Shown: positions 1-6,067 of the stretch, piece by piece
Layout of the letters: every line of letters begins with the position of its first letter
Numbering within the stretch: the first letter of the stretch is position 1
Assembly (NCBI GenBank): GCA_040880305.1
Contig: JBBDIP010000005.1
Location: 1-9,088, forward strand
Origin: JBBDIP01 sp040880305
Lineage (GTDB): Bacteria > Bacillota > Sulfobacillia > Fermentithermobacillales > Fermentithermobacillaceae
Direction of reading: 5' to 3'
Length of the DNA stretch: 9,088 nt
Notes under the pieces: model-generated
What the model was told of the DNA's origin: nothing
Databases searched by the model: none
The model's input: only the letters and a program-made list of their open reading frames with translations
Made by a program: the position numbers and the translations under genes

Positions 1-2
1 CC

Positions 3-104
3 TTCGGCGTCAAAGTCAACAACGAGAAGTGGAAGGAGATCACAGCCCTAGACAGTCACGGGCACCTGATATACTCCAGACGCGTTGATCAGAATAGACG
101 GTAG
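3..104 (+). CDS. 3' end of an unrecognised gene (partial, runs off window start)
   Basis: An open frame enters from the left edge and stops at TAG 102-104, giving 33 residues. The first 16 or so codons have the G/C-rich third positions typical of genes in this window, and the peptide begins FGVKVNNEKWKEITALDS. The pattern VxVNxxxWxE-(hydrophobic)-xxL recalls a strand found in putative phage-like baseplate assembly proteins, but this is a weak resemblance and I make no functional call. Coding character fades after about position 55, where the frame overlaps a coding-like frame on the opposite strand. The true C-terminus may therefore have been replaced by a rearrangement. Confidence 0.3.
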   Translation, partial: FGVKVNNEKWKEITALDSHGHLIYSRRVDQNRR

Positions 105-329
105 CCAGCCTCGGGTCTGGCCCACGGGCTCGAAATCGGGCGTCTCCTGAAACCGGCCGTAGAGACGGAGTCTGGATATCGTCTCGCGCGGGGACGTCAC
201 GACCTTGGCCAGGACCTCCTCCGTTTTGATGATCCCCTCGGTGATCTGGTTCTTTGACCAACGGACAGGATTAGGATGGAACCGAAACCTATGGCCACTT
301 TGTGCATGAAATGCGGACAACCGACCCAC
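48..329 (-). pseudogene. Unrecognised coding-like fragment
   Basis: This minus-strand frame gives 93 residues from a GTG at 329 to TAG at 50-48. From about position 245 down to 60 the codons are strongly RNY-like and G/C-rich in third position (for example ATC ACC GAG GGG ATC ATC), which supports real coding ancestry for the last 60 or so residues. The first 30 residues, rich in His, Arg and Phe, look non-coding. No Shine-Dalgarno sequence precedes the GTG. I do not recognise the family and see no membrane segment or metal motif. The most likely reading is the 3' remnant of a truncated gene. It overlaps the fragments at 3-104 and 275-454 on the other strand, so not all three can be intact genes. 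Confidence 0.3.
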
Positions 330-454
330 CTGTCCGCAGAGAAGGCTATGGAATGCCGTGCTACATCTCCATGGGCTATCCTGCTGCTAATGCGGTCTGG
401 AATGAGCAAGAGAAGGTCAACATGAGCGGCAAAATCCATTACGGCTGTTGGTAA
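275..454 (+). pseudogene. Unrecognised C-terminal remnant rich in Tyr and Cys
   Basis: A plus-strand frame runs from just after an in-frame TAG (272-274) to TAA at 452-454, about 59 residues. Possible starts inside it are GTG 302 and ATG 311, neither with a convincing ribosome-binding site. Reading starts DGTETYGHFVHEM and finishes GKIHYGCW, with two cysteines. The protein-like stretch seems to continue upstream of the TAG (SLTNGQD), which suggests a premature stop in an older, longer gene. A second frame from ATG 276 gives a peptide with a CxxC pair, but its codon use is poorer. I cannot assign a family. The terminator at 578-613 would suit this transcript. Confidence 0.3.
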
Positions 455-544
455 GATGACTTGCGTTCTTTCAAGGGATGGCTAGTTACCTGGTATTACG
501 GGATGATTATGCTCTGAGATAACTCCCGGTCGTTGCATAGTATA

Positions 545-564
545 GGTGTCGGTCTCCCGACACC
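545..564 (+). other. Perfect 8-bp hairpin with TCTC loop
   Basis: Positions 545-552 (GGTGTCGG) pair perfectly with 557-564 (CCGACACC) around the tetraloop TCTC. The hairpin is followed by AAAA rather than a T tract, so it is not itself a typical terminator on the plus strand. It stands 13 nt upstream of a second, larger hairpin. Its segment 549-556 (TCGGTCTC) is complementary to 591-598 (GAGACCGA) in that hairpin, so an alternative fold is possible. Confidence 0.6.
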
Positions 565-577
565 AAAACGAATATAG

Positions 578-613
578 AACGGCGTCTCGAGAGACCGAGA
601 CGCCGTTTTCTTT
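578..613 (+). terminator. Rho-independent terminator, possibly bidirectional
   Basis: Positions 578-589 (AACGGCGTCTCG) pair perfectly over 12 bp with 596-607 (CGAGACGCCGTT) around the 6-nt loop AGAGAC. TTTTCTTT follows at 606-613, the classic layout of an intrinsic terminator for plus-strand transcription. It would end the transcript of the decayed plus-strand gene(s) to its left. On the minus strand the same stem is followed by a weaker T-rich run (CTATATTCGTTTT), so it could also stop transcription from the VOC remnant that ends at 653. Confidence 0.8.
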
Positions 614-652
614 GGTCAATAACCATCCGCATAAGGCTGCTCCAAGAGGGGG

Positions 653-940
653 CTATGGGCGCTGCGTCAACTCGACCCTCTCTCCATCGGGCCCAGTTGT
701 GAACGCCATGAGCCCACCGTCGGATGTAGGAGCCGGGTCCTTAGGTCGAAAAGTCGCGCCTTCCGCAGCCAGCCTTGCCATGGTAGCCTTGACGTCGTCA
801 ACATACCAAGCCGTGTGGTTGAGTCGTCCAAGTGGCGCACAGACACGCTTGGCGGGATCGGCGTAGTAGAAGATCTCCAAGGTGCTTGAGCCCGCGCCCA
901 AGAACACGATTTCGACTCCCTGGCCAGTGTGTGGACTCAC
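653..940 (-). pseudogene. 5'-truncated VOC/glyoxalase-family gene
   Basis: The frame encodes about 95 residues of a vicinal-oxygen-chelate (VOC) protein. Seen directly: the end of the first beta-alpha-beta-beta-beta module, with its metal-ligand Glu (LEIFYY, residue about 22), then the complete second module with LNHTAWYVDDVKATMARLA (His about 42) and the closing Glu (ERVELTQRP, about 90). Intact family members are usually about 120-140 residues; here the N-terminal His-containing strand and helix are missing. The only start near the right place is GTG 938-940, with AGGAG touching it and no workable spacing. The frame is closed by TAG 12 codons further upstream (973-971). Proteins of this type isomerise or cleave small substrates around a divalent metal, as in glyoxalase I or methylmalonyl-CoA epimerase. 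This copy lacks one ligand and is probably dead. Confidence 0.7.
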
Positions 941-1210
941 TCCTGTTTTTGTGATGACAACTGCATCGAGCTACCCCATTTCAGTGCCGAATTCCTCCTG
1001 TCGCTGGGGCCATCTGTGGCTTCCTCCCTTCACGAATCGATCGCCAGGCGGGACATTACGGAATGCGCGATCTGGCCGAGTTTTCCGCCCACCCGTCATC
1101 CTCCGGGGCTGATCCTGTAGAAGGACTTTTCGTCCCTATCCCGAAGGTCATCTTTGCGGCAAACCCATCTCACTTTGTCAGTACTACCTGCGCAGGGGGG
1201 AGGATGCCCT
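941..1210. other. Gene-free spacer before the SDR gene
   Basis: No convincing gene is present. On the minus strand, just past the TAG at 973-971, a 42-codon open frame reaches up to an ATG at 1099-1097. Its last residues (RQEEFGTEMG) could be decayed VOC sequence, but no N-terminal VOC motif is readable in any frame. No clear -10/-35 pair for the SDR gene can be pointed to. The only strong signal is the SDR ribosome-binding site at its right end (GGGGGGAGG, 1195-1203). Confidence 0.4.
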
Positions 1211-2095
1211 ATGACTGACCGGGTTGATGTGGCCCAAGCAGGCGCCGGGAAGGTTGCTCTGGTCGCTGGGGCGACGCGCGGGGCAGGACGAGGTATCGCG
1301 ATAGAACTTGGTGCGGCGGGCTTCACCGTCTATGTCACGGGTCGGTCCACCAGACTTCAGCGTTCGGAGATGAACCGTCCGGAGACCATTGAAGAGACGG
1401 CGGAACTCATCAACAGCGCGGGCGGGCATGCGGTTCCGGTCCAGATCGACCACCTGGTGCCCGAGCAGGTTCAAGACCTCGTATCGCGCATCGAGCGAGA
1501 GCAAGGGCGTCTTGACGTCCTGGTGAATGACATATGGGGAGCCGAGAACCTGTCTGAGTGGAACGTCCCGGTCTGGAAGCACTCGCTGGACGCGGGGCTT
1601 CGCATGCTGCGGCTGGCGATCGACACGCACATAATCACGAGCCACTACGCCCTGACGCTGCTAATCAAGAACCCCGGCGGCCTGTTGGTAGAGGTGACTG
1701 ATGGCACGTCGGAGTACAACAGCACCCACTATCGCCTGTCCCTCTTCTACGATCTGGCCAAGACCTCGGTGAACCGCATTGCGTGGTCACAGGCACAAGA
1801 CCTCAAGCAGCACGGCTGTACGGCCGTATCGCTGACCCCTGGATGGATCCGCTCAGAGTGGATGCTGGATCACTTTGACGTCACCGAATCGAACTGGCGC
1901 GACGCCATCAAAACTGACCCGGGTTTCGCCGACTCAGAGACCCCACGGTTCGTAGGGCGCGCAGTCGCTGCTCTGGCTCTGGACCCCGACGTCGCAAGAT
2001 GGAACGGACAGTCCCTCTCAAGCATTCAATTGTCCAAGGTCTACGGCTTCCGCGACCTCGATGGTTCCCAACCTGATTGCTGGGGGCACGTCTGA
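1211..2095 (+). CDS. Short-chain dehydrogenase/reductase, DHRS1-like
   Basis: The gene encodes a 294-residue NAD(P)-dependent oxidoreductase of the classical SDR fold, presumably cytoplasmic. Visible motifs: the dinucleotide-binding glycine motif GATRGAGRG (residues about 20-28), the catalytic Ser167-Tyr180-xxx-Lys184 set (TDGTSEY, then YDLAK), and the cofactor-side PGW at 210-212. The usual NNAG motif reads NDIWG (106-110), a variant I associate with the DHRS1-like branch, as are the long C-terminal extension ending PDCWGHV and the insert around SLFYDLAK. The ATG at 1211 is chosen because GGAGG lies 7 nt upstream and the protein then starts a normal distance before the glycine motif; an ATG at 1154 in the same frame has no such signal. 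The substrate cannot be read from sequence. It stands alone on its strand and its last 55 bp overlap the 3' end of the convergent ATP-grasp gene D. Confidence 0.9.
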   Translation: MTDRVDVAQAGAGKVALVAGATRGAGRGIAIELGAAGFTVYVTGRSTRLQRSEMNRPETIEETAELINSAGGHAVPVQIDHLVPEQVQDLVSRIEREQGRLDVLVNDIWGAENLSEWNVPVWKHSLDAGLRMLRLAIDTHIITSHYALTLLIKNPGGLLVEVTDGTSEYNSTHYRLSLFYDLAKTSVNRIAWSQAQDLKQHGCTAVSLTPGWIRSEWMLDHFDVTESNWRDAIKTDPGFADSETPRFVGRAVAALALDPDVARWNGQSLSSIQLSKVYGFRDLDGSQPDCWGHV

Positions 2096-3381
2096 ACGTC
2101 CACTCCTTCGCTAAGGGTGAACCCCGAGAGTGCCACGCAGTACTTTATCGGGTTGTTCTTCACCGCGTAGTAGAACTGAAGGTCGTTGATGTACCTGGGC
2201 AGGAAATGGTCATGGCGCTTGTTTACCTCGAGTAGCCACACCTTGCCGGTCTGGTCCAACGCTACGTCCACTCCGACGTCGCCGTAGTTCTGCCCGGTCC
2301 TGTCTAGAGCCTGGCAAAGATACATGCAGGCATCGGCAATCTCCCGGTAGCGGATGAACGCTTGGCTGTCGCTCATCTTGAATAGACGGGACATGCACTC
2401 GCTAAACGGGAGAGCGAAACCGTGCTCGCGGAAGTTGGAGCTGACCCCGTCTTTCGCGCCACACTTAGCCAGGATCCCCGTGACACCCCATCTCTCTGTG
2501 TCATCTTTCTGCATAACGACCCGGAAGTCCACCATGCGTCCCTCGTACCTCAGGGTATCTACCGGTTCTTGAATCAGGTAGGGCCTTGCCTTGAGCAGAC
2601 CCTCCACGAAGACTCCGAACCTGTCCCTGTCCATGACCTCAACCGCGCGGTCAGAGTCGGCCGAATCGACCCAGTACCAGCGGGCTTCCTTCGTGACTCT
2701 GTAAACGCCAGAAGCCATCGTCCCTGCTGCAGGCTTGAGGTAGGTGGCTCCCGACGCTCCCAGGGCCTGGTCGACCTCACCCGGCGATTCCAGCCTCTCT
2801 GTGCGGGGGACGTGCTCACGGAGCGCTGGGTCGCCGGATACCATCTTCCAGAACTCCCACTTGTCGAAGAATGAGGCGTTGAAGAGCCTCCCCCCGGTGG
2901 CCGCGGTGAGCCGGTTCAGGACGTCCCGGGGAGCGGACGCGCGCCTGTACACAACGCTCGCGATAGGCAACACGGCCTCCTCCCACGGAGCTGCGGCATC
3001 CCCCGTGAAATAGAACCCGCGCACTGACTCCTTGCTTGGGTCCAGGTCCGCGGCACCGAAGGCGTACAGGACTCCGTGGAAGTAGGGGTAAAGAAGCGTA
3101 TAGGCATCTAGACTCCTGAGCCTCCTGCGCTCAAGGTGACTGTCTGACACCAGCAGCCCGATCACGGGCCCAACCTCAAGCGTGTCCCCCTGAAGTCTAA
3201 GTTGGTATCTAAGGCCGTCAGGTAGGCCCAGCGTTTCTCTTACGTCTCCCGATAAGGCAAAGGCGGCGCCATGTCCCGCGGGAACTGCCAGCCTCGCGGT
3301 TGTCTGTCTTGCCCCTGCTCGTATCCGGATCACTTCACCTTGCCTCCGACTTAGTTCGCTTGCCGCATGCTCATAGAACAT
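2041..3381 (-). CDS. YheC/YheD-family ATP-grasp protein (gene D, last in operon)
   Basis: This 446-residue protein belongs to the YheC/YheD family (endospore coat-associated, ATP-grasp fold; substrate unknown). Visible in order: the family N-terminal domain with GPVIGLL (about 71), LPIASVVYRR (about 138-147), LFNASFFDKWE, the nucleotide-binding Lys in YLKPAAG (about 214-220), YLIQEPVD (268), DFRVVMQKDD (285), and the metal-binding end VWLLEVN with Glu385 and Asn387. Two oddities stand out: the glycine-rich loop reads GTMASGVY instead of the SxGRGI seen in B and C, and the NxxxGG segment is NFREHG. The chosen start is ATG 3381-3379, with GAGGAG 7 nt upstream; a TTG at 3411 has no such signal. 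It overlaps the end of gene C by 11 nt (ATGTTCTATGA), implying translational coupling. Its last 18 or so residues are encoded antisense to the SDR gene and look like run-on tail. Confidence 0.88.
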   Translation of the reverse strand: MFYEHAASELSRRQGEVIRIRAGARQTTARLAVPAGHGAAFALSGDVRETLGLPDGLRYQLRLQGDTLEVGPVIGLLVSDSHLERRRLRSLDAYTLLYPYFHGVLYAFGAADLDPSKESVRGFYFTGDAAAPWEEAVLPIASVVYRRASAPRDVLNRLTAATGGRLFNASFFDKWEFWKMVSGDPALREHVPRTERLESPGEVDQALGASGATYLKPAAGTMASGVYRVTKEARWYWVDSADSDRAVEVMDRDRFGVFVEGLLKARPYLIQEPVDTLRYEGRMVDFRVVMQKDDTERWGVTGILAKCGAKDGVSSNFREHGFALPFSECMSRLFKMSDSQAFIRYREIADACMYLCQALDRTGQNYGDVGVDVALDQTGKVWLLEVNKRHDHFLPRYINDLQFYYAVKNNPIKYCVALSGFTLSEGVDVQTCPQQSGWEPSRSRKP

Positions 3382-4720
3382 GGCAAGACTCCTCGGGGCC
3401 GAAGCCGGCAAGGGCTTTGCCGTAGAACATGATCTCGGACATCAGCGCGTAGTAGGCGAGGGGATCGCTGGCAGACTGGGCTACCTGGGGGCTAGGGTCA
3501 CGCAGGTTGACCTCCAGGAGCCACAACCGCCCTAATGTGTCCAAGCCTACGTCAAGTCCCGTTGTCCCCGCGTTCATGAAGCGGTCAAGGACCTTACCTA
3601 CCCTGTGTGCCACCATCCTTATCCGCTCCAGCTGTACATAAGCGTCCTCCTGAGACATGCCGAGACCCCTGGTCAGGAGCAACTCGCCCGGGACCGCTGA
3701 ACCGCCGCTGGATAAGTTGCTGACAATGCTACCTTGGGCGGCAACGCGCGCCACGATGGCGTAGCATTTCCAGTCCCTCGACTCGTCTTTTTGGACAATC
3801 ACCCTGAAGTCCACAACTCTACCTTGGTGTCTTGCCAGGTCGACTTGCTGTTGGATGATGTACCTTCCCGGTGCCAGCCTCCTGCCAAGGAAGCTTCCGA
3901 GTTCCTCCCGGGAGGCAAACGATTCCTGCTTGTTCTGACCAGCTTCCCTGAACCGCACGACCGGCTGCCCTACGAGGCTCACTTGGAAGATTCCGCGCCC
4001 CTGTAGACCCCGGATTGGCTTAACGTAGACTGATCTGTATTTGTCGAGCATCGAGAACACGTCGTCGGTCTCCCTGTGCAGCACCGTATCAGGGACCAAG
4101 TCCCCGACCGCGTTCTCGGCGGTAAGCCACCGGCACGCCTCCCACTTGTCTGGGAAACGGCTGTTGAACACACGATCTCCAATGACCGAAGCGAAGTGAC
4201 CGCGCCAGCCAGGATCCAGGCGGACTCGCCTGTAGATGGCGAGGGGATAGGGAAACACGCCTTCCTTCCAGGCATCTTGTTGCGGGTCATAGCAGTGCCC
4301 GCGGACCGTCTTGCGAGTGCGGTCTACTCCATCCAGCGCAAAGACGACAACCGCGCCGTGGAGCCTGCCGTACTGCTGCACGTACCCGTTGAAAGCTCTC
4401 AAACCCCTTTTCCTGAGGGAGTCTCCTGAGGTTGCCGCCAGGATCCCCACCAGCGGCCCCAGCGCCAGCTCGCCGGCCTTTACTGATAGCTCAAAGTGTG
4501 GCCAAGTAGGTAGGTGCAGCGCCTTTATGGCCTTCGGAGAAATGAGGATCTCATCAGGTGCGATTTTCTTTGAGGTGCCCACGGTGACCGCGGTTGAGGC
4601 CGTCCCGAAACTGAGCCTCGCTTGTCGCGACCGATCAAGGCACAGGTCTCTACGTCCGGTATTGAGGATGATCGACTGGTCCCGGGCGGGCCCCGGTCTC
4701 ACCCGGAATGACCTTGTCAT
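3371..4720 (-). CDS. YheC/YheD-family ATP-grasp protein (gene C)
   Basis: This 449-residue paralogue of B and D is a predicted cytoplasmic ATP-grasp enzyme. Members of the fold make an acyl-phosphate from ATP and a carboxylate, then join it to an amine, thiol or hydroxyl; the YheC/YheD substrate is not established. Visible in order: GPLVGIL (about 88), YPLAIYRRVR, VFNSRFPDKWEA, the Lys and glycine loop VYVKPIRGLQGRGI (231-244), IIQQQVD (288), DFRVIVQKD (304), SNLSSGG, and the terminal DVGLDTLGRLWLLEVN with Glu403 and Asn405. All ATP-grasp landmarks are intact, so it should be active. The start is ATG 4720-4718: AGGAGG lies 5 nt upstream, whereas the GTG two codons earlier lies inside that Shine-Dalgarno sequence. 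Its start overlaps the stop of B as ATGA (4 nt), and its stop overlaps the start of D. Confidence 0.9.
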   Translation of the reverse strand: MTRSFRVRPGPARDQSIILNTGRRDLCLDRSRQARLSFGTASTAVTVGTSKKIAPDEILISPKAIKALHLPTWPHFELSVKAGELALGPLVGILAATSGDSLRKRGLRAFNGYVQQYGRLHGAVVVFALDGVDRTRKTVRGHCYDPQQDAWKEGVFPYPLAIYRRVRLDPGWRGHFASVIGDRVFNSRFPDKWEACRWLTAENAVGDLVPDTVLHRETDDVFSMLDKYRSVYVKPIRGLQGRGIFQVSLVGQPVVRFREAGQNKQESFASREELGSFLGRRLAPGRYIIQQQVDLARHQGRVVDFRVIVQKDESRDWKCYAIVARVAAQGSIVSNLSSGGSAVPGELLLTRGLGMSQEDAYVQLERIRMVAHRVGKVLDRFMNAGTTGLDVGLDTLGRLWLLEVNLRDPSPQVAQSASDPLAYYALMSEIMFYGKALAGFGPEESCHVL

Positions 4721-6066
4721 TGGCACCTCCTACCGGAAAATCCTGCAACAGCTGATGCATACAGCAAGGGAGCCTGCCTTATACGAAGGTATGCCGGCGG
4801 GTCCATCTCTTTGAACCCATTGAAACTGGGAATGACATTTACCTCTATGAGCCAGAGTTTCCCGTCCGTGTCGAGAGCCAGATCCAGGCCGAATTCCGCG
4901 AAATGCTCTCCGGTCTTGTCCATTGCGGCACAGACCCGGGAGCTGACAGTGTGGATCTCTCTCACTGTTTTCGTGTGGTCACCTGCCCCCAGGAATTCGT
5001 CCAACGCCGCCTCCAGCGGCATGGCCATGCCGCCCCTCGAGATGTTGGTGACCAGCATCCCGGGGCCCCCGACCCTGCATTCGATGCCTGAGCACTTCCA
5101 CGCGCCTCTCTGACTCTTTTGCATGACGACGCGGATGTCGAAAAGCCGCCCGCCAACTCTGGCGAGAGGCAGCAACCTCTGGGCCAGGTATCGCGTGAAG
5201 AAGCTCCTGTTCTTCATGAAGAAGCTGCGGAGCTCGCCATCCCCGTCCATAGGCGTTTCCACCGGGATCGGCTTTCTGTAGTCGGTCACCGTGTACGTGT
5301 GCCCGCGCTTATCCACGAAGCATATGCCCCGTCCCCGCGATAGGTCCGTGGGTTTCAGGATCACTCTCTCGTTGGCGTCTATGAACGACTTCAGTTGGCC
5401 GTATGACGACACGAGCTGGGTGGGGGGGATGTACTTCCTCAGTGCCTTGCTCTCCCGGAGTATGTCGTACACTTCCGGTTTGAGGAACCGGTGCGAGTTG
5501 AACACCCTCACGCCAGCGTGCCTAAGCCGGTCGATCTCTGTGAACCTAGAGTGGAAGCTCCTGCGATACACGACGGAAGGCAGAGGAAACTGAGCGTACT
5601 CCCATGAGGCACGGTCCACGTTGTAGATAAGACCGTAGGCTGTCTTGCGCTCCCAATCAACAGTCTCACTTGAGAAAGCGCAGACTATGCCCCCGATGCG
5701 ACTGTAAACGCCTAGCCGATCCGAGTATTTCTCCATATGGCGGGGACTGTACCTATGAGTCTGATGCCCCAGTAGGAGGCCGATGAGCGGCCCCAGTTCG
5801 ATCCTGTCTCCGGACAGGTGGACCTGGTATACGACACCCCTCCGGATGAGGAGATCCTGCAGAACGCGCTCCGTGACTAGGACGCGGATAGGTTTCTTGA
5901 AGGAAGAGCCGCGGGTCCCCATGACCCTTAAGTCAGACCGAATGCTCACGTTCGCCTGCCTGAGCCCAAAGGCTAGGCTTGCCTCCCCGTTGCAGCTCTG
6001 CGCCAGGTCCGCTGGAAGCCACGCTTCCGAACTGTCTCCGGAGACTGCCTCGATGCGGGCCCACAC
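4717..6066 (-). CDS. YheC/YheD-family ATP-grasp protein (gene B)
   Basis: This 449-residue protein has the clearest YheC/YheD features in the window: GPLIGLLLG (about 92-100), FPLPSVVYRR (160-169), RVFNSHRFLKPE, the ATP-binding Lys with glycine loop ILKPTDLSRGRGI (236-248), FDIRVVMQK (309-317), TNISRGG, and DLALDTDGKLWLIEVN ending in Glu408 and Asn410. It carries no signal peptide or membrane segment. The start is GTG 6066-6064, one nucleotide after the TAA of gene A, with a G-rich Shine-Dalgarno-like run (GGGGGGTGG) several nt upstream. The next in-frame start, ATG at residue 49, would remove N-terminal sequence that aligns by eye with C. In Bacillus subtilis the yheC and yheD genes are adjacent and tied to sporulation; by analogy this operon may act in spore coat formation, but no sporulation promoter could be confirmed here. 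Confidence 0.9.
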   Translation of the reverse strand: MWARIEAVSGDSSEAWLPADLAQSCNGEASLAFGLRQANVSIRSDLRVMGTRGSSFKKPIRVLVTERVLQDLLIRRGVVYQVHLSGDRIELGPLIGLLLGHQTHRYSPRHMEKYSDRLGVYSRIGGIVCAFSSETVDWERKTAYGLIYNVDRASWEYAQFPLPSVVYRRSFHSRFTEIDRLRHAGVRVFNSHRFLKPEVYDILRESKALRKYIPPTQLVSSYGQLKSFIDANERVILKPTDLSRGRGICFVDKRGHTYTVTDYRKPIPVETPMDGDGELRSFFMKNRSFFTRYLAQRLLPLARVGGRLFDIRVVMQKSQRGAWKCSGIECRVGGPGMLVTNISRGGMAMPLEAALDEFLGAGDHTKTVREIHTVSSRVCAAMDKTGEHFAEFGLDLALDTDGKLWLIEVNVIPSFNGFKEMDPPAYLRIRQAPLLYASAVAGFSGRRCQ

Positions 6067-6067
6067 C

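Noticed and set aside
545..613. T-box or metabolite riboswitch
   Set aside because: No T-box sequence, aptamer core or downstream plus-strand gene; only two hairpins are present.
546..866. Plus-strand open frame of 106 codons over the hairpins and the VOC remnant
   Set aside because: It runs through two perfect hairpins and is antisense to clear VOC coding sequence; no family features and no ribosome-binding site.
971..1099. 42-residue minus-strand frame upstream of the VOC remnant
   Set aside because: GGAGG directly abuts the ATG with no spacing and the composition is not protein-like except perhaps its last ten residues; treated as possible decayed sequence only.
1154..1210. Upstream ATG start for the SDR gene
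   Set aside because: No Shine-Dalgarno sequence; the ATG at 1211 has a strong one and gives the normal N-terminal length.
4311..4814. Long plus-strand frame of 167 codons
   Set aside because: Antisense shadow of genes C and B, whose motifs are unmistakable on the other strand.
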